Source: Hymenopus coronatus
Taxonomy: Eukaryota > Arthropoda > Insecta > Mantodea > Hymenopodidae
Direction: 5' to 3'
Length of the DNA stretch: 64,000 nt
NCBI GenBank assembly: GCA_030762935.1
Contig: CM060883.1
Location: 52,288,001 to 52,352,000, forward strand
Shown here: piece after piece, positions 36,062 to 49,800 of the stretch
Layout: every line of letters begins with the position of its first letter
How positions within the stretch are numbered: the stretch's first letter is position 1
Made by a program: the position numbers and the translations under genes
Notes under the pieces: model-generated
Told to the model about the DNA's origin: nothing
Database searches by the model: none
What the model saw: the letters and a program-made list of their open reading frames with translations, nothing else

Positions 36062-36155
36062 TTTTTTTACACATTTTACTTCACTTCACTTTCATTTGGG
36101 AAGACCGGTTTCAGGGTACCTTAACCCTATCTTCAGTTTCAAGGTTGACTCTTTG
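36062..36155 (-). repeat. Possible Penelope-like 3' terminal fragment
   Basis: The block TTTGGGAAGACCGGTTTCAG ... CTTAACCCTATCTTCAG resembles the ends of Penelope-like elements, where a 'lead-in to CTGAAGAT...GAAAC' pattern recurs. No coding part remains. It lies a few hundred bases after the last exon of the coiled-coil gene. Confidence 0.3.
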
Positions 36156-37479
36156 CTAAGAATTTCAATCCTTGTTAAATTACTAAGAAACAATTTCAAC
36201 ACTTCAGTGTCTCAATAAAATCAAAAGTACTAATAACTAAATCAATTGGAAATGCAGTTTTTAATACCAAATGTAATGCAAACCAAATGATCACACAGAA
36301 ATCTCAAGTGACAAGCTTCCTGCTAAATAATAAAATACAGTAACTATGAAAATACTAACCCTCTTCAACAAATGTGCTTTTAGTTAGGATTCTCCTTGAA
36401 ATTGGTTAATATGTTTCCTTATTTTAATTTTAAATTGGTTTACTTAGATATGAAATCATATGATCAACTTTAAATCAATGCCTTTGACTTTGGAAGAAAG
36501 TGCAGTACAACACAATCTGTTGTCTATGTGTCTACCATTTATGGGTTGATATGATCACAATGCATTATATTTTAATTTTCTTACCTTTTTTTGTGAAAAA
36601 TAAACTAATACACACAGTTCCTTCATTAACTCCACTGCATTAGATTTCTTTAAGGGGAAAGAAACACAAAAATCATGTTGCTTTCTAAATGAAGGCTATG
36701 ACCACTAAAATGCAGTGATAAAATAATTTCTGCACATTGCCACTCTGTTAGCCCTCCATAGACTAATAAAATCAGCATCTCATATCTCAGTGCTTCTATA
36801 TATTGTAAAGAGCTTTGGGATTACAAGGTGAACATTGCCACCTATGCAGTAAGTAATATGCTTTCATTATGTTCTTGATAGTATTTCAAGTTCCAGAGAA
36901 GTGTATTTTGCAATGGTATGTTTAGTAGTTGTGTTACTGTCACTTTAGATCTTACAAACAACAAAAGATTATGGAAAAGAAACTGCTTTTGTTTAGGTAT
37001 GGAGGTGGAAGGTGACCTGTGATCATTCTTGAACAAGAAGACTCTTTTAATGAAAAGAACAAACAATCTAAGTGCGATTTTGGTGGTTTTAAAGTAGTTT
37101 TTGAGAAAAAAGCAAAATTGCTGAATATTAACTCTATTCTAAATGAAGATTTTGTGAAACCTAAATACTTTTTTCAAATATTTCACGGAGGAGCTTGAAA
37201 GATAAATTTTTTATGAATGTTTAAATACATTTTGAATTAAAGCATTTCAAACTCTTACTAGAAGCTTTAAACATTTGTTTCAATTGAATTTATTTCATTA
37301 GCCACATGATATAACGTAAGATTGAAAGAAACACATTTCAGCTCTTTGTTTATAAAGGAATGCAGTTTAGCTGTTGTTTATTTTGCGTATAGCTTGTTTT
37401 CAAAACAGCAGAATATCAGGTACAAAATGGTTCACTTTACTACTGACAAGTATCTTGAAATACTATTTACTCATTTAAT
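36156..37479. other. Intergenic: nothing recognised
   Basis: AT-rich. One 74-codon minus frame (36842-37066) has no recognisable motif. Confidence 0.45.
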
Positions 37480-38335
37480 TTGACAGCTGTGGTAGGAATT
37501 TATCCAGAAAGATTTTCAAATAAACAAGCACCACATCATAGGACATTTATTTTCATCTGTCAAAGAATTCTGGTTATAGGAAGTGTATCTTCTCACACTG
37601 AAGGAGTTGATAAAGAACTGTTGCACAAGAAGAGACTTGCTTCACATGATGGAAGAAAATGCTGGAGGCAGCAGCTTGGTATAGCTCACATGATTGATAT
37701 CCCATTGGACCTTTTTGAGAACATTAAAATAATTACTATCATCTTCAGCATATCTCAGAGGAAGGTTATGTGCTAAGGATAGTGTTTTTTGAATGTTTTT
37801 TTCAACAAGGAGGGGGCTTTCCTCGTAAGATTCTTGTAATAGATGAAGCTATGTTTGCAGACTGGAGTAACTAATTACCATAATGCACATACTTGAGCTT
37901 GTGATAATCCACACAATAAGACAAGAGAGCTTTCAGCACAGATTTTGTATAAATGTTTGTGCAGGAATGATAAGAAGCATGGATTCTTCCTTGAGTTTTG
38001 ACAGGCATCATCTCTCTCCAGTCTTCAAGAAATGTTAGGAATTCTTCTTGAGGATGTACCCTTGGTAGAAAGAAATGGTATATGGTTATTACATGATGGC
38101 ACACCTTCACAATTTATTAGAACCATGTATGGCCATCTATGCAATAACTACGTAGTATGCTGAATTGCTTGGAATGGACCAATAAGAGATTAATAAGATT
38201 GCCATAACCAAGCCCAATCAATAAGAAAACCTATGCATACTTTACAGAAGTGTCTGATGTGGAAACATTGCAAGAAAAAATACTTTGAACAGTAGAAGAA
38301 ATAAAAAACAACCCAACAATTTCTCTAAATATTAA
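37480..38335 (+). pseudogene. Decayed transposase, Tc1/mariner-related (DUF4817-type)
   Basis: The N-terminal helix-turn-helix part reads GIYPERFSNKQAPHHRTF (from 37490), then LGIAHMIDIPLD-like. This is the layout of the DUF4817-type transposases common in insect genomes. A block FPRKILVIDEAMFADW (near 37820) matches the first catalytic Asp region, and EDVPLVERNGIWLLHDGTP (near 38055) the second. Stops and frameshifts run throughout. No clear inverted repeats were found. Confidence 0.75.
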
Positions 38336-38559
38336 ATAAAAATTCTCATTGATTTTATGTTGTCCTGCTTTATTATTCACCGAGTTTTTTAAATCACAAA
38401 GAAAGGAAGCATTATCTTGTAACTTTTGTTTCTCAAGCTTTTATGTACCTTTATAAATACGTGTTTCTAGTAATTATTTGCGTAATGCTGTAAATTCTTC
38501 CTCAGAATCATATTTGCTAAGGTATTAATAGTTATGTTACAATCATGTTAGTTTGTTGT

Positions 38560-39056
38560 TTATTTGTATACCATAAGTGTTTATTTGTTTGTTGCCATAG
38601 CAAGAGAAGCTGAAGAGTTAAAAGTTAGCCTCTTGAATGTAAAGTGAACCTTTGAATTGACTATGTTACAATATAATGCAAAATAAGGTTTTATAATGAT
38701 GGCTGAGCCTGTCCTTCCACCTGATGGCACAGCTGCCTGGCCTGCTCTAACAATAAAACGAATGGACACAATAGCTGGGCAAACAAAGGTCTTTATGTAT
38801 TTCCTACAAAACCTCTGAAGGGTTTATCTCTATGTCCAGATAAATCCACTTCCAGAGTAATCTATTTCTAGATGTATAAAACAGATGTCTGATAATTTCT
38901 AAGATTGGAACTTTTGGAGCCTGGCTAAGGAATATATAAGGGACCAACAAGTGCCGGTGTGTGAAGTGAGTTAGTTAAAAGTTCAATCTAATGGGTGAAG
39001 AAGGCTAAAAAAGTAATGTGAATGCAGTAGCTCAGTTATTTGTATACCAAAAGTGT
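38560..39056. repeat. ~455-bp insert flanked by 21-bp direct repeats
   Basis: TTATTTGTATACCATAAGTG (38560-38579, plus one base) recurs at 39036-39056 with one mismatch. The DNA between them (38581-39035) contains a TATATAAG motif near 38933. It could be a retroposed sequence with a long target duplication or a solo LTR-like insert. No coding content was identified. Confidence 0.45.
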
Positions 39057-39334
39057 AAAGTGTTATACTCCATTTAGTTCCCTAGTGACAGATAAAGTGA
39101 ATTTAATAGAAACTGGCGTTCTCAGTTGTTACAATATTAATTATCTCAAGAATGGAAAACTTAATGGAAGAAATGCATTAAATAAAATTCTAAAAGCAAC
39201 ATGTCTTTCATACTTTAAAAGGATGGTCATAGGTAACCACCTATTATAGCTGTAATATGAATAACAAAACACACAGGGAAGCTCATTTTCATAATTTTCA
39301 AATACAGGCAAATTTTCCCCCCCCAAAAAAAAAA

Positions 39335-39402
39335 GAAGAAGAAGAAGAAGAAGAAGAAGAAGAAGAAGAAGAAGAAGAAGAAGAAGAAGAAGAAGAAGAA
39401 GG
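39335..39402. repeat. (AAG)n microsatellite
   Basis: About 22 AGA/AAG trinucleotides follow a C8A10 run. Translations in two minus frames (poly-Phe, poly-Ser) are artefacts. Confidence 0.95.
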
Positions 39403-39404
39403 AT

Positions 39405-39790
39405 GTGGGTAAATTTTGCAGAAGATACAAATATTTCTTGTCAAGGATGTGGTTGGCAAGGATTGCAGTAGACTCTCCAAGATTTTCAATCAAATATTTA
39501 ATGTCATCTGTTATGGATTTTCACAAAATGATTCCTCTTGAATTTGTTCAAAGAGGTGTGGTATAAGGCAACTTGGAAAAGGCCACTTGTAACAACATAA
39601 TGACTAGGCTTCCAAAACAGGAAACTATGTGGAATTTAAAGCTTTTCTTTGACAGACAAAGATGTAAAATGTCTGTTTAAAACTCGGTAACAGAAGTTCA
39701 ACATCAATTCAACTTGGAGTATTTGTCTAAAAATCTATTGAGTGCCTGCGAAAAAAGGAAAAAAAAAAAAAAAAAAACTTGAGTTGATGG
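39405..39790 (+). pseudogene. Weak LINE reverse-transcriptase fragment
   Basis: NFAEDTNISCQG (39409-39445) resembles an RT catalytic FADDT block with Asp replaced by Glu. In another frame QLGVFV followed by KSIE near 39712 resembles the downstream LGV motif. The spacing between them suits an RT palm-thumb. Heavily decayed and uncertain. Confidence 0.3.
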
Positions 39791-42700
39791 CATGGAAAGG
39801 CAATATATGTAAGCATTTATAGTGGGCTATACAAAACCATAATTGAAATGGTACTGTTTTAGTTAGAAAAAAAATTGACATAAATGGCTAAAAAAAAACA
39901 GTGAATGGAAATTTAATGAATGGTGGATTATTGAAAGATGACAAAAGAAATAATTTATGAATTAAAGGACAAAAGAATTCCCATAATTCTTTGAAAAATA
40001 ATTGATCATCTTGGACATAAAAGATTTAGTTCATATTTGAAACATTAGATACATACTGACAGTTTAGAAAATTATTACAATCTTTGTCTCTTATTGCTCT
40101 GAAAAGAATGCAGTTTTTTATTAAATAATTTGAACTTAGATCCATGATTGCAGTGCTAGATCACAATTTCAATGTAAAAAAGAAGAGTTGAATCAAAAGG
40201 CAGTACTTCAAAGCATTTAGATCTTGGCTAATGAAAAATAAAAAGAGGAATCTAAGGAAAAATGAAAATGCTGATAAAATGGTTAAATTAAATAAATGCA
40301 ATTTTTGTACCCACAATGTGTGGATCAATTATTGGATGCAGCAATCGGTCTCTACAGAAGAATAATAGAGAAGTTTGTGGCCCACTGGGTTCTAGAAATG
40401 CATTTGTAATATTAAACTATTAAACACTACATATGCTGGTATGGCAATCTTCTTCTATGTTCATTATCAGTCCATGAATTAATTCATACTGTAAACTGTT
40501 GTATCAGGAATATTGTCAGATCTTAGAGGATTATTGGTGGCAAGTAATTTTTAGTTCTCTTTTTGTTTTAAGGCTAAATTATACCATACTATTCAAAGTA
40601 CTATGAGCTATAATTACTGCATGAAAATTGCTTTTTTATATTGCTCCATTTTGACCCTTAACAGCAGTGGTTCATTTCGGTAGCTTTTTTACCTTTGAAA
40701 CATATTGTCTATTGGCAATGGTGTTAACTCATATTTTATAAGTTATAATTGGAAAATTCTCTTTGTTATACAAATAAACTCATTCTTCACCAATTTTGTA
40801 TTTATAGACCTGTTCCTCATTATTTAGGCATACATTTCTTGCACATTCACCATTTTTTGGCTTTTAAGCCTGCTCTCTGTTTATAGAGATAAACGTGGTG
40901 GCTGCTATATAAGTGCAGAAGAGCATGTGAGCATCCTAACTTTTGACATCTTTTGGATTTACTGGATATTTTTTCTTTGAATGCTGTTAAATGTAACGAA
41001 TATGAGGTAATATAAAACATGCAGCGTTTAAGCCTACTGTACTGCTGCTCTCAACTTGATGAAATGTGGCATCAATTCGGTGTATCTTAAATTGTGCACG
41101 TTTTAAGTAGTTTTTGCGCATGTGCGACTAGTATAATGTAATTGCCTTATGGACTAAATACATGCGCGGTGTGTACACTGGAAAGGTGCATGAATAACTA
41201 AGCTTTTATTCTACATTCTATCAGTACAATTTAACATTAATGACAATTTTTCTTGCTAAAATATGCTTACAGGCTTTAGACCATTTCCAGAATTAAGAAC
41301 ATTTCTATGGGGAACTTAAGAAATACAGAAATACAACATCCAATGATATTCATAACCTAATTCCATAATTATCTGAGGACTTTTCATGTATTATGATAAA
41401 TTTCATGGGAACTTCATGAAATTGCAATGTAAAGATTTATTCATAAAAATATTTTACATAATTTTGTAATAATTTCTTAAAGAATATGAAGGGAAATAAA
41501 TGAAATTAGGTAATTAAATCAAGGCTTAAGAAGTCAACCATGTAGCTAGCTAAATATAATTCATTTAGTTTAGATACTGGTAATGGAAAAAATACAGTAT
41601 GTAACATGGGAGAAAGTAGATTTTATCACTATGGGGATCAGCATCCTTGTGACTGAACTTTCTACTAAAAAATAACAACCTGCTTTACTCTTTGTTGCAT
41701 GGTTAAGCAGTAACTACTCTTAAAGCTACCAAAAATTAATACAAGTTTATTTTAAAAAATTATTAGCAATTCTGGGTCACCAAAGAAGTAATCTGTCTTA
41801 CATTGTATTTAACCTTAACACTCCTTTGTTGTCTGTTAATTTTTCTTGTTAAATCATAGAAAGAATGCTCTATCACCAATCTTATTTGTCTGCCTTTCCC
41901 TCTCCTGCATCCATATGCATGTAAGCATGCACAACAATGTGCACATGTTTAAGGAGAACTAATGGTTCCGAGCTATCTAGGAATTTGGGTGAAAATGTTG
42001 ATTATATTTTTTTTTTTATATATATAGCTGTAAGGAAAGTTCTAAGTATATTTTGATGAAGTATGGTACTTGATAAGCACATTTATATTTTTAAAATTCA
42101 GTTAGAGGTTGCAACAGAAAAGAGAGAAGGCAAAAGCAACAATTGCAGTGACAATTATAAATCAAAGTCATAGATTGCATCTCATTGGCCACAATCAAAT
42201 AAAGAAAATATGAAGAGACATTAAAAAGGAGTACTGGTAAAGTAGGTTCTTCCCCATTACTATTTCTATATTTTGTGTTGGTACCAGATGCTTTTGTTAG
42301 TTCTTGGCTTGTATAATACAATTGCAACCTGTAAAATTTAAAAAATGCAGAATAAAATGCATACATTAAAGTACTTAATATTTAGCAATGTATTTTAAAA
42401 GAAAGATATAAGTAGCATAGTAATTGGGCTTTATACAAATGCTAAACTGACACAATGAGTAAATATTTTTTGCAAACTATGCATTTTTAACATGTAATAG
42501 GCATTTGAGTTTTTCTTAAGAGGAGGAGGAGGAAGAATATGAAGAGGACAAAGAAGGAAGAAGAAGATGAGGAAAGGAAACAAATGTTATTATCAATATG
42601 TTGAACTACGTACTTCTTCATCAGAGTATCTAACATTGTTTAGCTACTTGCCCTAATTGCTGACTAATGTTTGTCTCTTTGTTATGGGAATGATGTCTTA

Positions 42701-43269
42701 AATGAAAGCTATATATGTTTGACACTTCCTCTTTGCTTTTCTTTTCAAAGGGCTTATCAACAAGGAAATTTTTTAGAAAGGCAGTGACAAATCAGACATT
42801 CAAAAAAGTTAAAGCATAAATAATATTTTTATTTTTCAAGTATATTCAATGCTTTATTATGTTGGTTTTAAATGTTATTATTAGTGCAGAAGTGGGTTGA
42901 TAGATTACAGCTGTTTTCAACTTTTAATGATACACAAAGCCTCTAACCATTTCTTTTATCCTTTGGGAGACTGTGTTGCATTTATAAGATTTTTTATTTA
43001 TTTTTTATTTATTTATAAGATTTATTACATATGAAATGATGTGATTTAAATTCAAGTGAAAATACTGAAAGACCCTTTGCGCTCCTCTCTATGTGAAGAA
43101 AATGAAAATTGTTGTGAAGATTGTTCATTTTAGTATTACATTGTCCTGCTAAATTAGTGGGTTATACAATTTGCAGTAAAAAGTTTATACAATTAATAAA
43201 TATACATTGAGCACAGTCTCATAACTTTACATCTCAAGATTCTTCCTCTCAATGTGAGCAACATTTTTT
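39791..43269. other. Intergenic: nothing recognised
   Basis: Mostly AT-rich sequence. A purine-rich patch at 42521-42585 and two CpG-containing CATGCGC-like words near 41115-41170 are the only compositional features. No coding remnant is supported. Confidence 0.4.
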
Positions 43270-45545
43270 TGTCCAGACACTTCTAGCTCATCAGACATTT
43301 CATCGAGTGTAGAAGAAAAAGAAATACAATGCACCCAATGTGGAAAACATATTAAATTGTAAAGAAGTGTAAGCATACATGAAGCAGAAGTTGCCCAGTA
43401 CACAGAGACAACTTAGTTAATAAAACTAAAATGCATAAGCCTACTAAATTACAACCAGATTGCTCTAGAGTAATTCTGATATACAAACATCACCAAAAAT
43501 TGAAAAATACACCTTCCAAGTAGTGGAATTGAACAAAATATTCACTGATACCTTAAGTGACATAGGCTTAAAAAATACTGTTGAGACTTCATGCATTTCT
43601 AAGCTGCAGCACTAATATTTTGCCCCTACCCAGACATCTAGCCCAAAAATATTATAAGAAGGGGAAGAAAGAGAAGGCAACTAATACACAACAATCTTGT
43701 AAAATTACTTTAAACTTGTAGATCTACTAAAAAGAGCTAGAGAGTAGAGAAGGAGTAAATGTATATATGAACTAACTCAGTTCTATTACTATAATTAATG
43801 GTAGGAAGCTGTACACAGCATATTGAGAGGTGAAGCACACTCTTGTTCTTTATTAAAAGAGGTCTTGCATGTTCAGTTTCTAACATGTTTTCAAACTCTA
43901 ATAATCATATAAGACCTCATTATCCTTACAAAAGTGAATGATAGTGATACATTAAATGATTTATATGCTTCTATGATTTCCAAAAAAGACAATTTGAGCA
44001 ACCCAATGGATTGCTATAGATGCAGCTAGTAGCCCTGATCATATACTTGTACGAGCTACAAAAATAATACAGCAGTTAAAATATTATATAAAAATCACTA
44101 CAAAAATTATGTCTACTGGAAAAGTACCAGCAGTTTTAAAGAATGCTTGCACGATTCTGATTTATAAAAGTGGAGATGTTGGTAACCGGCATCCAATTAT
44201 CATCTGCTTGGTTATCCAGTGAGCGATAGAAAGAGCTCTTGATCACCACCTCAGGAACTATATAAATTTTAATAAAAATTAACATGGATTCACCAATTCA
44301 CCCAGTACACATATAAATATATCAATTCTGGAAGCTGTTTTGCATAAAGTGAAAATGAACAAAGAGGGTGCCTGTATAAGTTTCTTGGATGTTAAAATAG
44401 CTTTCGATAATATAATATCCAATTATCTAAGGAAAAACCATAGAATCTGTTGGGATTCTTATAAAAGTAATAGAATGTTAATGGTTCTTCAAGAAAACAA
44501 ATCACAAATATTCAAATATCAAAGCCCAAAACAAAATCTATCCAGATTAACTATGGTGTCTTGCAAGGTTCACCACAAACAGCATCGTTTAAACATTTTA
44601 CATATCATATTGTGGAAGAACTATATGAGGAAGTATGGATTATTCATTAGATAAAAACCAACCTAATCTTACAATCATGTCAATTAAGAGTAAAAATGCA
44701 GCATCACACTCAAACTTCACTAGCATTTCAACTGATGAAGTTTAAGTGTGATGCTGTGTTTTTACTCTTAGTTGATTCATTACTTCACTGTGCATTCCCA
44801 ACATTCACAATTATGTTTTTTGCCAATGACACAAAATTGTTGGAAAAAATGTGGAAGCCGCCATTCAGCTGGCAAAAAACATACTCTCCAGTTTCCAGGA
44901 AATCTGTTTAGATATCAGTAAATCCAAATCTGCCTGCCTCTTTATCAGAAAAGGTAAATTTATTGAAGACAACATTCCAGTTGACAACACAAAATTATAT
45001 AATAAAAGCCTGGTGATGCAATTCGCTACTTAAGAGTAAATTTTTTCAATGAACTAAAACTTGATATGCAAGCACTATCAGAACAGACACAGAACAAGAT
45101 TTAAATGCTTGTCCATTCGCTACTACTACAAGCTGACCAGAAATTTTCAATTATACAAACTTCAATTTCTCCCAGTCTTGCATACCCATTTCAAACCACC
45201 CCTTTCAATAAATTACTAGACAAATTTCTAATCACAGCTGATAAAATGCTGAAGAGTGGAGTCAAAGAGATTTTGCAACTGTCAATTGATATTCCTAATT
45301 ATATGATTCACACAGCCAAAAAATACAAAGAACTTAAGTTTATTTTGCACCATTTGGGAAGCAAAACTGCAACACATCAACATTTGCAACAAATTATCTA
45401 TAGTAAACAACAGCTACATCAATGCCACAAAAGATCTAAAACAAGAAATATGCAGAACCTTGGAGTAGAAATGAAGCCTCAAATCATGTCTTGCATCAGT
45501 CATCTACCCGATGCAAAAAAGTCCAAAGATATTGAGGACTAAGTA
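43270..45545 (+). mobile_element. R2-like LINE with N-terminal zinc finger (decayed)
   Basis: A C2H2 finger is read at about 43325-43395 (IQCTQCGKHIKL, stop, RSVSIHEAEV), preceded by a Ser-rich acidic stretch. The reverse transcriptase follows: a GDVGNRHPI block near 44172, ISFLDVKIAFDN (44375), the catalytic FANDTKLLEK (44817, FADDT expected), then DISKSKSACLFIRKG. The C-terminal part, DKFLITADKMLKSGVKEILQ and IPNYMIHTAKKYKEL (45215-45330), resembles the region after the RT in R2-clade elements, where a single ORF carries fingers, RT and endonuclease. Several stops occur, and no 28S rDNA flank is visible. Confidence 0.7.
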
Positions 45546-46640
45546 ATTTGAACTATAGACTAAACTCCTAGACCTCCCTTTCAGCTCTTCAGTGAGTACA
45601 CACCAATAAATAAATGAATGAAGGTCATTGTGTGGATTGGAGAGAAACCATCAAATTGACTGCTGACGTATGCTCTTTCCACTTCCTGTTTGGTAGATTC
45701 TAGGACAAAACCCTCTGTCAGCACTGCCACAGAGAGCATGAAATTCCTGTACATGTACTGGTGAAGTGCTCCAGTCATTGTAATTGCTCTATATGTCTCA
45801 TGATTGCCAACTCCCTTCAAAATCATGGTTTTTCTGTTCATGAAGAGGTGTCTGGTGTTGCCAATAATGGGAGCAACCCAAGTCTTCTGACCATCAAGTA
45901 GACAAGCTATCCCATGGAATCCTATGGTGGGCAACCCAATGAAGTTGACAAAGAGAAAAAAATCTATTTATTCGCCAACTGTGATATACTACAAAGACAA
46001 ACTCAAGCTGGAAGAAATTTCAATTTACGGCCTATTGATTGGTGCCTGGAGTACAATTCCTCGACATATTATTATTTTGTAGTGCTCTATAGGACTTGAA
46101 AAGTTATGGCTATATAATATTGGCATTACAGCAATATGATGTTACATAGCCATTCTTCGAAACCACCTTTATGACTAAAACAGAGTCAAAGGAGACATAT
46201 ATAGGGTGTTAGGAGTATGAGTGTGTAGATTTTGTGTGCTGGGAGATCGAAATATGATGAATAATAAAGTCCAATAACAACTTCATCTTTCTTGAAAGGT
46301 AACAAGATAATTTAGCATTATTGATTATGTTACCTACACAGTTGGGCAACAGAGCCAAATGTTTTCATGTGCTTGAAATGCAGTTTACTATGTGCCTATG
46401 CATTTATACTGTAACTAATGAGGGGTGGGGTGGTTTTTTTCCAAGCTATTTGATCGTATTCACAAGACCTGAATTAAAAGCTGTAAGAGGCTGTGCATAA
46501 GATTTAGTATGGTGATCAAAGATAAAGCAAATTCAAAGTGGATTATGTAAATACTTCATTCAGGTGTATCATGAATAATTAAATCAAAGCCACATCTTTG
46601 CAAAACAGGAAATTTATTAATGGTCAATAACTGCTACGTC
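45546..46640. other. Intergenic: one unidentified minus-strand open frame
   Basis: A 117-codon minus frame (45581-45934) has balanced, protein-like composition but no recognised family. The rest shows nothing. Confidence 0.35.
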
Positions 46641-46649
46641 AACAATATG

Positions 46650-46872
46650 ATATGTTCATTTATAGTACATGCTTAAAATGTGCTCCATTAGAGTCTATGC
46701 AGCCATTGCATCTTAGCCAATTTTGCCCAACCCTCAATAGAGCTTTTGCGTTCTGTCCAATCTCTGTGGGTGCTTCAATCATATGTATGCAAAGATCGTC
46801 AATGGTAGCAACCTCTTCATGTTACAACTTAGTCTTCATATGTCCCCAGAAATAATCTAAAGGATTGAGCCT
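46650..46872 (-). pseudogene. DUF4817-type transposase C-terminal fragment
   Basis: Minus-strand translation from 46872 reads LNPLDYFWGHMKTKL, then EVATIDDLCIHMIEAPTEIG, and ends WLRCNGCIDSNGAHFKHVL before a stop near 46650. This is the C-terminus typical of this Tc1/mariner-related family (SPDLNPLDYFLWG ... CIES.G.HFEH.L). One codon is missing in the DYFLWG motif and one stop occurs after KTKL. Confidence 0.75.
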
Positions 46873-49800
46873 CACCTTAAGCAAGAAGCATATCTAGATA
46901 ATCTTGATTTGTAAATATTGCCATAATTTTGAATGCATTTAATGCATCTGAAGCACTGGCAGAACCAGCTGATGTGTAAGGTTTCAACATTACTGTTAAC
47001 ATTCCGGATCTTCCACTCTGTGCACACCCAATATGACAGAGTTGCCAAGCCTATGACCATGACTTTATTCCAATAGACATGCTGGAATCAAATTCGTCAT
47101 TTTGTGGCTAAACAACTCATTTTAATAACAAATGACTTATCTTTTGTGGCTCTACCTCACTATTCTAATTGCAGAAGTAAACAATCAAACATATGACCAA
47201 TTTAATTTTTTATTTATGCAACCTAGCCCTACAAACGAAAATGGTATATGAACTTATGCTTCAGCTTAAAGTCAGAAGTTGCATTTGAAGTTTGTGCACT
47301 CATACCCCCAACACCTTGTGTATGTTTATATTTTATTTTTAATGATAAATTTTAATGTTAAAAAATATTATGTATATGTAATTTATGTACTTTGTCCTTG
47401 TGGCAGTCTCCTTATGGAGGAAGTTCTAATAAATGAAAAGAAACATGAACATTATTGGTCCCAAGTAAGTGCTATTAGAAGACTGCTGAAAAGTTCACTT
47501 GGATATAATTTGAATATCCATCAATTAGATTCAATTTATTCTTGTACATACTGCATAAGGTGCTTATCATGTAAGTGTCTTGAAAATTAAAACCATTTGA
47601 TAAATCAACATTCATTAGGCTTACATCACAACCATTCCATTAATGAATGGAAGAAATAGATTACCTTTAATAACAATTTTATAGTTGCAGTGCCAATGTA
47701 AATTATATTATATAAGTCCTGTAAATAAGTGGGATTCCATGCCTACTCCCTCAAAAGTGGAAGGGAAGCCATGTATATTTTAAAGCAAGCTATACTGAAC
47801 CTACTTTTAAGACAAAATTACTGGAGATATATTTGTGGTTAATCTACATTACTTGAAATAATTGTTCTTTAATATTATTAAAGCTTTAGGTTAAAATAAA
47901 ATTTTTTTCTCAGAATTATTAATTTTTATGAGTAATGGAGAAGGGAGCAACTATTGGGAACTATAGGACTAAGAATGAAATCAACTCGGATTACATAAAT
48001 GTCAATGCTTAAATACATTTTATACACTGGTAAATATTTTTAGGACATACATATGTTTCATAAAACCACTTATTTTAGATATTAAGAAAACTTTTTTTCA
48101 TATCAGTTTCTTTCTTAATTTTATTGTGATGTGTTAACATTTTGGGGAAATTCATAGATTAACTAACCTCCTGGAAAATGAAGAAACAGTGAATCAGCTA
48201 TTAAACTCTTTTGCTGCACTTCCACAGGACATGTTTCAAGGGTCATCCTTCACATCCTTTGCTACCAAACTGACTTTGAATAAGCAGAATATCAGAAAAT
48301 CACCTATTGTCAGATTATCTTGTTCATTCAGTTTAAGCACTTTTTACTAAACTTTTGAAATTAGCCTCATTTTGCTATGAAATGGCTAATGCCTGTCATC
48401 AGAGCATCTATCAGGTGTCCAACTTGAAAGGGCCATTATGTAAAAAAGGTAAATGTAGAAGAAATTAAAGTACATTTGAATGTGACATAGCTGTATGCAT
48501 GAGAAATGAAAGTACATTATAACTCCCTTCAACTTTTAAACACAATGGAACACCACATTGCATGTTTATGAATACGACTGCCAGAATGTGACTACTTAGA
48601 TTTCATGGGGATGTTCTGCCATAACTCATCGAGACTGCCTGTAGAACCTTCATTTAAGAGTACCTATTAGGAAAAACTGAGATGGGGTCCAATCCAGTCA
48701 TCTTGGGGATCATAATGCTTATGAAATGACTGTCAGGGTGAAATGATTATATCTCAATCTTGCTCACTTAAAAACTATGACATGTTGCATCATCTTGTTA
48801 GTACAGCCATTGATCATCTAACTGGTTTGCAAATTCTAAAAATAATTCCATATAAACTTCACTTGTGACAAAGCTTAAAGCTTAAAAATAGCCCCAGTTA
48901 TGCATGCATACTCTGTTACATCATTTGAACTCTGTTCCACTGTTGTCTAGCTTCTAAACTATTAAATAAATTTAAAAAAAATCTTTTACTAATATCTTTT
49001 TAAAGGAACCAGTATTGTTTCCTAAGAAACATGCTCTCTTCAAAAGTAATACAGTTTCGCAAACACTAACAGGCTAGCAGGTTGTCACTCATTCTGCTTC
49101 CACTGAACTGTTATACAAATATCAAGCATGACGGTTTGCTAAATCTCTGATGAAACATTTCCTCATTGCTGATGGAGTATAATGTTACTATATCAACTAT
49201 CTTGTGTAATGGATTGCGTGCACAAAATAGTTAAAGAAAGACATAATTCCTGGAGCCTCTTGAATGGATCACTGCATATTATTCATTAACAAAAATATTC
49301 ATTCTTTGGTAGAAGTAAGCTTAGTACAAATCATAAATGTTCTCCATTTTTTCAGTTTAAATGCATTCAAAACCGTATGATTACTTTACTGTAGTGTCAC
49401 AATATTATTGAAATTTGGACCTTATGATATATTTAAGAATATAAACTTAACCATATAGCTTGCTCATTTATGCTATAAGGAAGATTTAGAATTGTTCTAA
49501 GAATTGGGAACATGCACAACAACATAATTATGCTCAAATATAAGTTATTCGGATAGAAACTTTTATGTAGAATCCAAAACTCATATCAAAAACCAAAAAT
49601 AAAAATGCTAAATCTATATAATTACAATTTACCTGCAAAGAAGGCACCTGAGACAATAATATATCCTTATTGGTTTGACATCACTGTTTAGTTTGTGTTC
49701 TGAGCAGAAAGAATTTAACATGTTTTGCTATATAACCATAGTGTTTATTTTCCTTTTATTTTAGTGTATAGTGTAGTTAAGTGGTGCAGATTTTGAGTAG

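Noticed and set aside
39227..39493. Poly-Phe and poly-Ser frames
   Set aside because: They are translations of the (AAG)n microsatellite.
45581..45934. 117-codon minus frame considered as a host gene
   Set aside because: No recognised motif, no supporting splice partners, and it lies between transposon remnants. Left as unidentified.
48120..48330. Possible LINE 3' fragment (TFWGNS-like words)
   Set aside because: Too short and too decayed, with no catalytic block or A-rich tail to support it.
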